Assembly: GCA_963664945.1 (NCBI GenBank)
Contig: OY761822.1
Coordinates: 2,852,001 to 2,916,000, forward strand
Direction of reading: 5' to 3'
DNA length: 64,000 bases
Origin: UBA6522 sp963664945
GTDB lineage: Bacteria > Pseudomonadota > Gammaproteobacteria > Steroidobacterales > Rariloculaceae
Part shown: piece after piece, positions 52,003 to 60,396 of the stretch
How the letters are laid out: each line of letters starts with the position of its first letter
How positions within the stretch are numbered: the first letter of the stretch is position 1
Position numbers and translations under genes: made by a program
The notes under the pieces: generated by a model
Told to the model about the DNA's origin: nothing
What the model saw: only the letters and a program-made list of their open reading frames with translations
Databases searched by the model: none

Positions 52003-52144
52003 CCGCCTTTGTACCAGCAATTCCCGCTAAGCGTCGAGAGGCCGAATATCGACTCCAAAATCACGCTCGAATGGCGAATTTCGCCGATTTCGCAGACCAA
52101 TACGAATGAGCGGCCGTCGTTAGCGGGAATTGCCGCCTTTGTAC
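52003..52144. repeat. Palindromic repeat family 1, copy C, with perfect 12-bp flanking direct repeats
   Basis: Core 52015-52132 (118 bp), same orientation as copy A but more diverged in the middle. Ends CAGCAATTCCCGCTAAGCG and GTTAGCGGGAATTG, internal GGCGAATTTCGCC. CCGCCTTTGTAC is repeated exactly at 52003-52014 and 52133-52144. It fills part of the 420-bp gap before folD; the rest of that gap should hold the folD promoter. Confidence 0.88.
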
Positions 52145-52324
52145 GGAAGGATAGTACTTTCAGAGGCCCCATGGCATCTCTGCCGGCACGCAGGTATCGG
52201 CTCAAAGACGTCAGCGCCTACCGGGCCGGGATGCTTGATCCTGGGCGGTGGACGGTCTCGGAACCGGTAGATAGAATGAGCGCGCCCGTTGCATGACCAT
52301 CCGACAGACCAGTGAGAACCACCG

Positions 52325-53263
52325 GTGAAGGGAAACCCGACGACTGCTCGACTACTCGACGGCAAGACCGTGGCCGCCCGGATACGGGAGGGGCTGCGGT
52401 CCAGGATTGACACGTTCGCCCGTCAGGCCGGTCGAGCTCCCATGCTCGGCATTCTTCTGGCGGGGAGCGATGCGGGGTCGGAGATATACGTCCGCAACAA
52501 GATAAGGATCGGTGAGGAACTCGGGATGGCGAGTGACCTGAGGCGCCTCTCCGGGACCGCGTCGATCGAGGAAGCCCTGGCAATCGTCCGGGAGTTCAAC
52601 GCCAGTGGCTCGCACGACGGCATTCTGGTGCAGTCCCCGCTCCCCGAGGCCATGGGGAGTGACGCCGAGCGGCGTGTGTTCGACATGATCGACCCGGCGA
52701 AAGACGTTGACGGGTTCAACCCGGTCAACGTGGGGCGACTCGTGCAGAATCGTCCTGCGCTTGCGCCCTGCACGCCGTCGGGAATCATCGAGTTGCTTGA
52801 CCGGGAAGGCGTCGAGATTTCCGGCGCCCGCGCGGTGGTGATCGGTCGCAGCGATATCGTCGGCAAGCCGATGGCCATGCTGCTGCTGCACCGTCACGCC
52901 ACGGTGACGATCTGCCATTCCAAGACGGTCGACTTGCCTGCGGTTGCCTCGTCCGCCGATATCCTGGTGGCGGCCATCGGCCGGGCGGCGTTCGTTACGT
53001 CGGATTTCGTGAAATCGGGGGCGACGGTTGTCGACGTCGGGATGAATCGTCTCACCAACCGCGCCCAGGTCGAGCAACTGTTCGGGGCCGGTTCCAGGAA
53101 GCTTTCGGCTTTCGACAAGCGCGGGTCGGTCGTGACCGGCGACGTGCATCCGGAGGTCGCATGCGTCGCCGGGGCGCTGACACCGGTTCCAGGGGGTGTT
53201 GGCCCCTTGACGATTGCGATGTTGCTGGCAAACACGATCAAGGCCGCCGAGGCGCGACGATGA
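52325..53263 (+). CDS. folD: Bifunctional methylenetetrahydrofolate dehydrogenase/cyclohydrolase
   Basis: 312 residues from GTG 52325. FolD interconverts 5,10-methylene-, methenyl- and 10-formyl-tetrahydrofolate using NADP. The catalytic Tyr and Lys are in SEIYVRNKIRIGEELG; other signatures are GILVQSPLPEAM, DPAKDVDGFNPVNVGRL, PCTPSGIIELLD, GRSDIVGKPMAMLLL and the closing DVHPEVACVAGALTPVPGGV followed by GPLTIAMLL. Slightly longer than typical (about 285) because of a few loop insertions. It is a single-gene unit. Confidence 0.96.
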   Translation: MKGNPTTARLLDGKTVAARIREGLRSRIDTFARQAGRAPMLGILLAGSDAGSEIYVRNKIRIGEELGMASDLRRLSGTASIEEALAIVREFNASGSHDGILVQSPLPEAMGSDAERRVFDMIDPAKDVDGFNPVNVGRLVQNRPALAPCTPSGIIELLDREGVEISGARAVVIGRSDIVGKPMAMLLLHRHATVTICHSKTVDLPAVASSADILVAAIGRAAFVTSDFVKSGATVVDVGMNRLTNRAQVEQLFGAGSRKLSAFDKRGSVVTGDVHPEVACVAGALTPVPGGVGPLTIAMLLANTIKAAEARR

Positions 53264-53371
53264 ATGTTTTCGACAGCGCTAGACTCCTTGAGCCGGATTG
53301 ATGTTTACAGTTGAGTCAAGTTTTACGCGGCGAGTCGTTGTCCTTCCTCGTCGGTCTGAGGCGAAGCCTCG

Positions 53372-53839
53372 CTAGTTGATCTTGTGCAGGTGCCTTGACA
53401 AGTTATCGCCCGCTGCATCGGTCGGAAACAACTGCCTCACGTTGTGGATGTATACGAAGCCTTCTCTTGGATGTTCGAAGGCTCGCAGATAAAGGGTGTT
53501 CTCGCGGTAACTGGAATTGCGGCTTGGATCCACCGCTACAAGGATCCGGTCGCCCGGGATGAATGTTTCGCCATTGATGCCGAGATCGGTCAGTTCCCTC
53601 GTATTGTCCATCTCCAGCGTCCAGGTTTGCCCGGTCTCTATCCCGTCAACGTCCTGTTCGTCCGGGATGCCGGTGATTTGAACGAGAATCAGCGGATGAG
53701 GGCGGATCAACTCGAATTCCTTCACCTCCACCTCAGCGGTGAATCGCTTCTGGTCATCGTAGACGCCTATGACGGAGTGGTGGCCCAGGGCAGTCATGCT
53801 CCAGACCGGGACGACAGCGATTGCGATGAACCTGTTCAT
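53372..53839 (-). CDS. Exported DUF6152-like protein, diverged copy
   Basis: 155 residues from the ATG at 53839. A signal peptide (NRFIAIAVVPVWSMTALG) is followed by HHSVIGVYDDQKRFTAEVEV, KEFELIRPHPLILVQITG, WTLEMDNTRELTDLGI and FIPGDRILVAVDPSRNS, the same order of blocks as in the other two copies (43.1 and 58.8 kb), with a longer tail. In-frame codons upstream lie inside a palindromic repeat, so the later ATG is preferred. That repeat sits only about 20 bp upstream of the start, where the promoter should be. Confidence 0.8.
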   Translation of the reverse strand: MNRFIAIAVVPVWSMTALGHHSVIGVYDDQKRFTAEVEVKEFELIRPHPLILVQITGIPDEQDVDGIETGQTWTLEMDNTRELTDLGINGETFIPGDRILVAVDPSRNSSYRENTLYLRAFEHPREGFVYIHNVRQLFPTDAAGDNLSRHLHKIN

Positions 53840-53859
53840 TGGCGTATACGCAGTATATA

Positions 53860-54013
53860 GCAGCCCGCGCCGTAGAAATTCACGGCTGCGAATCCGCTCC
53901 CGTCCGCTCCTTCGACCGCTCGACTTCGTCAAATTTGACCCATTCTCCCCGATCGACCGAAGGGACGGCGATAGTGAATTTTCGCTTTCGCGAATTTCTA
54001 CGGCGCAGGCTGC
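53860..54013. repeat. Palindromic repeat family 2, copy 1
   Basis: About 154 bp with inverted ends: GCAGCCCGCGCCGTAGAAAT on the left and the complement of its counterpart on the right (to 54013), one mismatch in 22. The interior shares long blocks with copy 2 (60151-60317), e.g. AATCCGCTCCCGTCCG and AGGGACGGCGATAG. It lies between the DUF6152-like gene and the aminotransferase. Confidence 0.88.
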
Positions 54014-54053
54014 CAGCCCCTCACGTTCGTTTCTTGATTTGTCGCGCCCCGGC

Positions 54054-55448
54054 CTACGCCATCGCCACGGCCGCCGCAATGTTGTCGAGCGCCTGCTGGA
54101 TCAGAAGGCGCGAGGTCGCGAGATTCATGCGCATGTGGCCGGCGCCGCCCGTGCCGTAGGCGCTGCCCGGGTTCAGGTATATCCTCGCGTGGCTGCCGAA
54201 CCAGCGCTGCATGATCTGCTCGGCGGTGACGACGGACGCCGATGTCCTGTTCTCCTGCGCCGCCATCTCGTGGGCTCCAACCCGCTCCGCCAGTTCGCTC
54301 ACGTCCAGCCACGCCAGGTACGTACCCTGAGCCTTGGTGTACTTGACCGACGGGACGTTGTCGCGCAGATAGGCTTCCACGAAGTCATGGTTGGCGTCGA
54401 TGTAGGGGAGCAGTTGATCCAGCCAGTCGTCGCCTTTGATGAGCGCGGCGCGGTTCGCCTCCATGCCCAGCGTGCTCAGGTCGACTCGCGTGTTGGAGCG
54501 CACGCGTTCGAGCAGATCGGGGTTGGTCGAGAAGTACCAGGCGGCCTTCATTGCGGCAAGGCTGAAGGACTTGCTCGCGCCCTTGAAAGTAAGGCTGTTA
54601 TCGATAATTTCCCTGTCGGGAAGGCTGGCGAAGGGCGTGTATCGGTTGCCCGCGGTCACGAAATCGCAGTGGATCTCGTCGGCGAGCACGATGACGCGGT
54701 GCCGGAGGCATATCTCGCCCATTCGCAGCAGTTCCTCTTCGGACCAGCAGTTGCCCGTCGGGTTCTGGGGGTTGCACAGGAGAAAGACATTGGCCCGGCC
54801 GGCTCGGCGTTCGAAGTCGTCCCAGTCGACCTGGTAGCGGCCATCGACGACCTGCATCTCGCTTTCCTCGGCCACCGTGCGCGTGTAGCGCAATTCGAAG
54901 TTGTAGAAGCCGTCGTCGGTGGGCGTGTTCATCAGCACACTCGACCCGGGAGGAGAAAAGGTCCGGAGCGCCGCGATCAGCCCGGAATGCACGCCCGAGG
55001 TGAGTTCGATGGAATTCGGGTCGATCTCGAGTCCGTAGCGGCGCTGGTTCCAGTCCACGATCGCCTGGGTGTACGACTCGGGCCTTTCCAGATAGCCCCA
55101 GTTCTCGTGCTCGCAGCGCCTGGCCAGGGCGTCGGTGATACAGGGCGCGGCACGGAAGTCCATGTCGGCGATTCCCATGCCCACTTCGATTACCTCTTCG
55201 ACCCCTTCGATGGTCCGGTCCCACTTGATGCTCTCGCTGCCCCTGCGATCATAGATTTCGTCAAAATCGAAGGTCTGCGCGGAATCGGCGGCCGGTAGTT
55301 GCTGCGCGCCGGTCAGATTCGACTGTGCCCCGACCGCGCCCAGCACCGCCGTCGTTCCCGCTCTCCTCAGAAAGGTCCTGCGGCTGAATTCAAGGAGTTT
55401 CGACACTTCGGTCTCCCGTTTGCTGACCCCGGCCAGTTCTGATCTCAT
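54054..55448 (-). CDS. Tat-exported PLP-dependent aminotransferase/C-S lyase-like (class I/II, MalY/PatB type)
   Basis: About 464 residues from the ATG at 55448. The N-terminus has a twin-arginine motif FSRRTFLRRAG and a hydrophobic stretch (TTAVLGAVGAQSN), unusual for this normally cytosolic fold. The PLP domain follows: GMGIADMDFRAAP, TSGVHSGLIAAL, LLCNPQNPTGNCW, DEIHCDFV, the Schiff-base Lys in TFKGASKSFSLAAMKAAW, and the C-terminal RMNLATSR. The pattern fits cystathionine beta-lyase/PatB-type C-S lyases. Export through Tat implies a periplasmic role, perhaps with cofactor already bound. Confidence 0.88.
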   Translation of the reverse strand: MRSELAGVSKRETEVSKLLEFSRRTFLRRAGTTAVLGAVGAQSNLTGAQQLPAADSAQTFDFDEIYDRRGSESIKWDRTIEGVEEVIEVGMGIADMDFRAAPCITDALARRCEHENWGYLERPESYTQAIVDWNQRRYGLEIDPNSIELTSGVHSGLIAALRTFSPPGSSVLMNTPTDDGFYNFELRYTRTVAEESEMQVVDGRYQVDWDDFERRAGRANVFLLCNPQNPTGNCWSEEELLRMGEICLRHRVIVLADEIHCDFVTAGNRYTPFASLPDREIIDNSLTFKGASKSFSLAAMKAAWYFSTNPDLLERVRSNTRVDLSTLGMEANRAALIKGDDWLDQLLPYIDANHDFVEAYLRDNVPSVKYTKAQGTYLAWLDVSELAERVGAHEMAAQENRTSASVVTAEQIMQRWFGSHARIYLNPGSAYGTGGAGHMRMNLATSRLLIQQALDNIAAAVAMA

Positions 55449-55488
55449 GCCGGTCCACCGGTCCACCAGCGCGCGCTGGCGCCCCGTC

Positions 55489-56547
55489 CTATCGCGATTT
55501 ATAGGTCTCGCTGTAACCGTTGCGTGCGTTTCTGATCGTGAAGCTGCTGCCGTCCGGCTGAACTTCCGCCTTGATCCAATGGCCCTGGTCGTTTTCCGCG
55601 GTCAGGTTGGCGATCTTGCGCTCTTCGGTATTGTGCGCGTCGTCCGTGCCGGTCGCGTAATGCATTTGCCAGAATCCCGCAAGGCCCGGGCTTGCCGCAG
55701 CCGCCTCGTATCCATCCGGATTGCCGCCCTTGGTGGCGCCGGCGCTGGAAACAGCCGCGATCGGGGCCAGCGACGCAACGAATTGAGGGGCGATGTCGTT
55801 GCCGTGGTGAGGGTAGTCGAGCAGATCGATCGTTCCGACGTTGTTGACCGGGCACACGAGGGCGTGTAGTCCGCCGTAGGAAAGATCGCCGACATTCACG
55901 TATTGAAAGTCGCCCATGGAGAGATGGAATCCGGCGCTGTAGATATCCTCGCCGTCGAAGTCCGCAAGCGCGGTCGAGACGCATTCGTCGCCCCTGCAGT
56001 ACTGGCTTGCCGGATTCGCCGTCTCACAGACGGGGTTCGGTTCGGCCGGTCCCGTGAGCGGTTCCGTCAGGAATTCCTTGTGCGATGCGATGACGACTAC
56101 GTCCACGCCTCGCACCGGCAAGGTCAATCCCGGGCTGACAGTGGTTCGCTCTCCCGTCGCGGCGAGTTCGACGTATTGTGCGTATCGCGCCTGTCCGCCT
56201 TCGTCGGCCAGCGTCGTTTCGCCGTGATCGACGAACTCGATGATCGGCACCATTTCAGCAAGCGCGAACAGGCCGCCGACATGATCGCCGTGATAGTGCG
56301 TCGTGAAGGCGTAGTCGATCTGCGTGACGCCGGCGTCGTCCATCGCGGCCTTGATGCGGTTCGCGTAGGTATTCTCCGGCCGCTCGAACGCCGAATCGAC
56401 GAGGATCGACTGGCCTTCGGGCGTGACTATCAATGTCGCGGCGGCGCCGTCGGCGTCGGTCCAGTAGATATCCAGTGTCTGCTGGGCGTGAGCGCCCGGC
56501 ATCGATACGAGGAGGGCAGCGCCCACGGGCAGTGCGAAACGATTCAT
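55489..56547 (-). CDS. Exported metallo-beta-lactamase-fold hydrolase
   Basis: 352 residues with a signal peptide (NRFALPVGAALLVSMPGAHA). The MBL metal site is HYHGDHVGG, with upstream LDIYWTDADGAAATLIV and ILVDSAFE as in ComEC-like MBL domains. Later ligands are in VNVGDLSYGG and DYPHHGNDI. A Cys-rich loop (NPVCETANPASQYCRGDEC) may carry disulfides. The C-terminal part after 300 forms an extra beta domain. Substrate unknown. It shares strand and spacing with the PQQ enzyme upstream and the aminotransferase downstream. Confidence 0.88.
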   Translation of the reverse strand: MNRFALPVGAALLVSMPGAHAQQTLDIYWTDADGAAATLIVTPEGQSILVDSAFERPENTYANRIKAAMDDAGVTQIDYAFTTHYHGDHVGGLFALAEMVPIIEFVDHGETTLADEGGQARYAQYVELAATGERTTVSPGLTLPVRGVDVVVIASHKEFLTEPLTGPAEPNPVCETANPASQYCRGDECVSTALADFDGEDIYSAGFHLSMGDFQYVNVGDLSYGGLHALVCPVNNVGTIDLLDYPHHGNDIAPQFVASLAPIAAVSSAGATKGGNPDGYEAAAASPGLAGFWQMHYATGTDDAHNTEERKIANLTAENDQGHWIKAEVQPDGSSFTIRNARNGYSETYKSR

Positions 56548-56623
56548 TTTTTTCTCCCAGTCGGTATGTCTTCATGTGGGCCGGGTCGGATTGTTTTTCC
56601 CCTGCTTCAGTTGGTTTGAAACG

Positions 56624-58717
56624 CTATTCTTCGTCCGGCAACGCATAGGCCAGGATTTCCGCGCCGTAGCCCTGCCCGCTGGCGGCAACCACCACGTACT
56701 GCCTGCCGTCCAGCACGTAAGTCATCGGCGCGCCGGATTGCGGGGCCGGCATGTAAACGGCGCCAATGTCCGCGCCGGTCGCCTTGTCGTAAGCCCGAAG
56801 CATCGCGCCGCGCCCGTGGGGCGTGGTGACGAATCCATTCTCGCCCGCAATCAGCAGGGTCGATGTCGCGAGCACGCCACCGCGCCCGGGCCGGCCGGTG
56901 CGGGGGATGTCCATGCCCGCCAGCAGGGGATGATCGCGCACCTCATCCGGCGTGTCGCCGTGGGGGACCTGCCATACGATGTTGCCCGTGTTCATGTCGT
57001 AGGCAGTGATGCGGGCGTAGGGCGGCTTGAGGATGGGCAATCCCTGGACCGTGGGTGTGGCGCCCATACCGCTGACGGGCGGTAGACCCAGGGCCGGATC
57101 CTGGACCACGCCCAGGATGTAATCCATGTCCGAATCCTCGCCGCCCGGTACCAGGCCGATGGCCGACACCTGCGTCTGGGACTGGATGTAAAGCATGCCG
57201 GTTTCCGGATCGTACGAGGCGCCCGGCCAGTTCGCGCCGCCCGTCGACGAGGGTACCATCAACATGGCCAGGGGACCCTCCCAGCGGCTCACCACCGGCG
57301 GTGTGAACAACGGTCCGATCTTGTAGCGGGATACGAGTTCGATGGCTTCGGCCCGGAGTTCCGGGGTGAAGTCGATGAGGTCATCGTGGGATACGCCTTG
57401 AAGGTCATGGGGAGGCGGCCAGGTGACGAAGGGTTGTGTCGGGCTCGTACGTTCACCCGGGACATCCGACGCCTCCACCGGACGCTCCTCGATGGGCCAT
57501 ACCGGTTCGCCGGTGAGGCGGTTGAATGCGTAGAGCCAGTTCTGTTTGGTCGGCTGGATCAGCGCCGGAATCGCTTCGCCTTCAACCACGAGATCGGCCA
57601 GTACCGGAGCGCTGGGAATGTCGAAGTCCCAGATTCCGTGGTGGACGAGTTGAAAATGCCAGCGCCGCTCGCCGGTGTACAGGTCGACGGCCACGACGCT
57701 TTCGCCGAACAACCCGTCGCCGTGGCGGTGCCCGCCGTACCAGTCGTTGGTCGGCTGCTCCACCGGCAGGAAAACCAGCTCGTTCTCCAAGTCCACGCTG
57801 ATCTGCGTCCACACGCCCGTGTTGCCCGTATAGGAGGCCGAATCGCCTTCCCAAGTATCCGCACCGTACTCGCCTTCCATCGGGATCGTGTGGAAGATCC
57901 ACAGGCGCTCGCCGGTGCGCACGTCGTAGCCTCGAATGTAGCCCTTCTCGTTGCGCATGCTCGCGGGGCGCGATCCGACCAGGTGCGCGGCGCCTACAAT
58001 GACCACGTCGCCGGCCACGATCGGTGTGGCCGCCAGACCGATCTCTCCGGTGATCAGGTCCATGTCCTGATCGGCCTCGAGTTTCAGGTCGGCAACGCCT
58101 CCCTCGCCGAATGCCGGGTCCGGAATCCCTGTGACGGCGTCCAGCGAGATCATCCGGTAGCCCTTGGTGACGTAGAGGATGCGGGACCGTTCACCATCGC
58201 TCCACCAGGCCAGTCCGCGCCCGGACTGCTGGCGGGGCGCGACTTCACCTCGTTCACCTTCGTTCTCCCGGTGCAGCCACAGCAGTTCGCCGGTCGCCGC
58301 GTCGAGGGCCACTACCGAGCGGCGGCTTCCCGCGGTGGTGTAAATCACGCCGTCAGCCATCAGGGGCGTGGTCTGTAGATTGAATTCAGGCGTCGGACCG
58401 AGGGATGCCGTGTTGAAACGCCAGGCGATTTCAAGATTCCCGAAATTCTCCGCATTGATCTGATCGTGAGGCGCGTAGCGGGTGTTGGCCAGATCGCCCC
58501 CATAGGTCAGCCATTCACCGCCACTGGTATCGAAACCCTGGGCGAAGGCGGGCGAACTCGCGTATCCGCCAAGCAGCATCGCAACGAGCCCCGCCAGCGC
58601 GGCGCCGCCGTGTCGGCTGGCGCGACGTGCCCGGCTTGCCTTGTGTCGATCTCCGGACCGCCGGCGCGATCGGTCTCCAACGCATTCCGAAAGGTGTGTG
58701 TTTCTGTTGTCGGTCAT
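56624..58717 (-). CDS. Exported PQQ-dependent dehydrogenase (quinoprotein glucose/alcohol dehydrogenase-like)
   Basis: About 697 residues from the ATG at 58717; an ATG at 58762 would add 15. A basic N-terminus leads into a signal-like helix (GGAALAGLVAMLLGGYASSP). Eight-bladed propeller repeats with the tryptophan-docking pattern are visible: EWLTYGGDLANTRYAPHDQI, VVALDAATGELLWLHRE, VVAVDLYTGERRWHFQLVHH, WLYAFNRLTGEPVWPIEERP and ITAYDMNTGNIVWQVPHGDT. No CxxCH heme site is present, so electrons probably go to quinone or a separate cytochrome. It oxidises sugars or alcohols in the periplasm. No pqq synthesis genes are nearby. Confidence 0.92.
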   Translation of the reverse strand: MTDNRNTHLSECVGDRSRRRSGDRHKASRARRASRHGGAALAGLVAMLLGGYASSPAFAQGFDTSGGEWLTYGGDLANTRYAPHDQINAENFGNLEIAWRFNTASLGPTPEFNLQTTPLMADGVIYTTAGSRRSVVALDAATGELLWLHRENEGERGEVAPRQQSGRGLAWWSDGERSRILYVTKGYRMISLDAVTGIPDPAFGEGGVADLKLEADQDMDLITGEIGLAATPIVAGDVVIVGAAHLVGSRPASMRNEKGYIRGYDVRTGERLWIFHTIPMEGEYGADTWEGDSASYTGNTGVWTQISVDLENELVFLPVEQPTNDWYGGHRHGDGLFGESVVAVDLYTGERRWHFQLVHHGIWDFDIPSAPVLADLVVEGEAIPALIQPTKQNWLYAFNRLTGEPVWPIEERPVEASDVPGERTSPTQPFVTWPPPHDLQGVSHDDLIDFTPELRAEAIELVSRYKIGPLFTPPVVSRWEGPLAMLMVPSSTGGANWPGASYDPETGMLYIQSQTQVSAIGLVPGGEDSDMDYILGVVQDPALGLPPVSGMGATPTVQGLPILKPPYARITAYDMNTGNIVWQVPHGDTPDEVRDHPLLAGMDIPRTGRPGRGGVLATSTLLIAGENGFVTTPHGRGAMLRAYDKATGADIGAVYMPAPQSGAPMTYVLDGRQYVVVAASGQGYGAEILAYALPDEE

Positions 58718-58837
58718 CGGCCTGGTCCCAGTCGCGGCGTGCTCGCCGTGTGCGACAGTCATTATTTGAACCTGTCATTATATGAACCTTGATCCCTCCA
58801 ACGCGATGTCGTAGTGTGATTTTTTTCTAATGAGCCC

Positions 58838-59230
58838 ATGCAGATGAAGACCGGTATCTCAGTAGCATTCGGCCTGATTTTCGCCATGACGGGCACGACG
58901 ATGGCTCATCATTCGGTCGACGGTCAATTCGACCGCAGCGACCGGGTTGAGCTGAACGGCGTCATCTCCAAAGTCGACTGGATCAACCCCCACATCTACC
59001 TGCACCTGGACGTGGAAGACGAGACCGGCGCGACGACCGCGTGGCGCCTGGAGACGGTGCCGCCCTCGTACCTCTACAAGGTGGAGGTGACCCAGGACAT
59101 GCTCAGCGGTGGCGGGAAACCCGTCCGGGTCGAGGCGGCGCGCGCCTGGAACAAGAACGACAATCTGGGTTACGTCATCAGGATTCATTACCCGGAAGGG
59201 CACCACTATCAACTTTCGTCGGATGACTAG
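58838..59230 (+). CDS. Exported DUF6152 protein
   Basis: 130 residues with a signal peptide (KTGISVAFGLIFAMTGTTMA) ending in AHHS. Family blocks in order: HHSVDGQFDRSDRVELNGVI, SKVDWINPHIYLHLDVEDET, WRLETVPPSYLYKVEV and KPVRVEAARAWNK. It is followed on the same strand by a conserved exported protein of the same kind as the partner of the 43-kb copy, so the pair is duplicated in the window. Function unknown. Confidence 0.87.
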   Translation: MQMKTGISVAFGLIFAMTGTTMAHHSVDGQFDRSDRVELNGVISKVDWINPHIYLHLDVEDETGATTAWRLETVPPSYLYKVEVTQDMLSGGGKPVRVEAARAWNKNDNLGYVIRIHYPEGHHYQLSSDD

Positions 59231-59353
59231 CAGCCTGCGGCAAGAAACGCGCATCGCACCGATGACCGATCAGCCGTCTTGGGCGAGGCGGTTTTCCGCC
59301 TCATGCGGCGAGTCGTTTACACCAGGCTCCGGATCCGAATCGGGGAGAGCATC

Positions 59354-60154
59354 ATGATCATTTCCAGAAGTCTGGCGGCCGTGTTGGCCGCAGGCCTTGC
59401 CGGTGCGGTCCTGACAACCGCGTTCGCACAGACCGAGTCCGACATACCCCGTACTGCGGGCGGTTATCCGGACCTGAACGGCACCTGGTACAACGGTGAC
59501 GGCGTGTTGCACGTCAGGCCCGTTCAAAAGGGTGCGTCGCTTTGCATCCGGGGTTGCGAGGACGAAGCGGCGGGTCCGGCCCCGGCCAGGACTCCGGCCG
59601 AACGACCGAACTACAAACCCGAGTTTCTCGCAAAGGTGCGCGACCTGGATGACAGGCAGGTCGTCGAAGATCCCGCGCTGAAGTGTTTCCCGCCGGGCGT
59701 ACCCCGCATCGGGCCGCCCGACAAGATCGTGCATGTGCCGGGCCAGGTGGTTTTTCTCTACAACGACATCACCGGCAGTCATTTCCGCACGGTTCCCACC
59801 GACGGCCGTGGCCATCGAACGGATATCGGTCCGAGCTACCTTGGCGATGCAGTCGGGCGCTGGGAAGGCGACACGCTCGTGGTGGAGACCGTCAATTTCA
59901 ACGAGGATACGTGGCTGACGGATGACGGAACCTTCCACACCGCCGACCTGAGGGTCGTCGAGCGTCTCTGGCGGGAAGCGGATACGCTCTACTATCAGGC
60001 CACAGCCTTCGATCCCGCGGTCCTGGCCGAGCCCTGGGAGAAGCAGGTTCGGGTGGCGACGCTGACCGATCGTGAACTGGTTCCGGCGCCGCCGTGCATC
60101 GAGCGCGATCTCGACCTCATCATCGACGGCACGCACCACGACAACAGGCGCTAG
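59354..60154 (+). CDS. Conserved exported protein, partner of the DUF6152 gene
   Basis: 266 residues from the ATG at 59354, preceded by GGGGAGA and opening a signal peptide (ISRSLAAVLAAGLAGAVLTT). The mature part has PDLNGTWYN, CFPPGVPRIGPPDKIVHVPG, VFLYNDITGSHFRTVPTDGR, VGRWEGDTLVVETVNFNEDT and a C-terminal strand-rich segment ending in CIERDLDLIIDGTHHDNRR. It is a paralog of the 43536-44372 protein. Its TAG stop is formed by the first bases of a palindromic repeat (60151 onward), so the original C-terminus may have been altered by that insertion. Confidence 0.83.
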   Translation: MIISRSLAAVLAAGLAGAVLTTAFAQTESDIPRTAGGYPDLNGTWYNGDGVLHVRPVQKGASLCIRGCEDEAAGPAPARTPAERPNYKPEFLAKVRDLDDRQVVEDPALKCFPPGVPRIGPPDKIVHVPGQVVFLYNDITGSHFRTVPTDGRGHRTDIGPSYLGDAVGRWEGDTLVVETVNFNEDTWLTDDGTFHTADLRVVERLWREADTLYYQATAFDPAVLAEPWEKQVRVATLTDRELVPAPPCIERDLDLIIDGTHHDNRR

Positions 60155-60317
60155 GGGCTTGCGCCGTAGGAATTCACGGCTGCAAATCCGCTCCCGTCCG
60201 TCCCTTCGCCCGCTCGATTTCGTCAAATATGACCCGATATTCTCCCCGATCGACCGGCCGAAGGGACGGCGATAGCGAATTTTCGCTATCGCGAATTCCT
60301 ACGGCGCAAGCCCCTAG
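60151..60317. repeat. Palindromic repeat family 2, copy 2, with 25-bp perfect inverted ends
   Basis: 167 bp. The left end begins CTAGGGGCTTGCGCCGTAGG and its 25 bases are exactly repeated inverted at the right end (60293-60317). Interior blocks match copy 1 at 53.9 kb. The left end supplies the stop codon of the preceding gene. The interior is not coding on either strand in any convincing way. Confidence 0.9.
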
Positions 60318-60396
60318 GGATAACAGACCGGGTTTTTCGAACGAAGCTGCCGCTTCGGAACCAACCGCATCGGAACAACCGCAGGAGATATTACCC

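Noticed and set aside
46617..52296. ORFs overlapping the family-1 repeats that share a peptide like APMANFAVY
   Set aside because: The shared peptide is only the translation of the DNA repeat in one frame; starts and flanks differ, so these are not genes.
53264..53371. Possible terminator hairpin GAGGCGAAGCCTC after folD
   Set aside because: Only a 5-bp stem with no U run; not strong enough to annotate.
59270..60226. Minus-strand frame opposite the secreted-protein gene, containing a SREFLRR peptide
   Set aside because: Antisense to a gene with signal peptide and conserved blocks; the SREFLRR part is the translated family-2 repeat.
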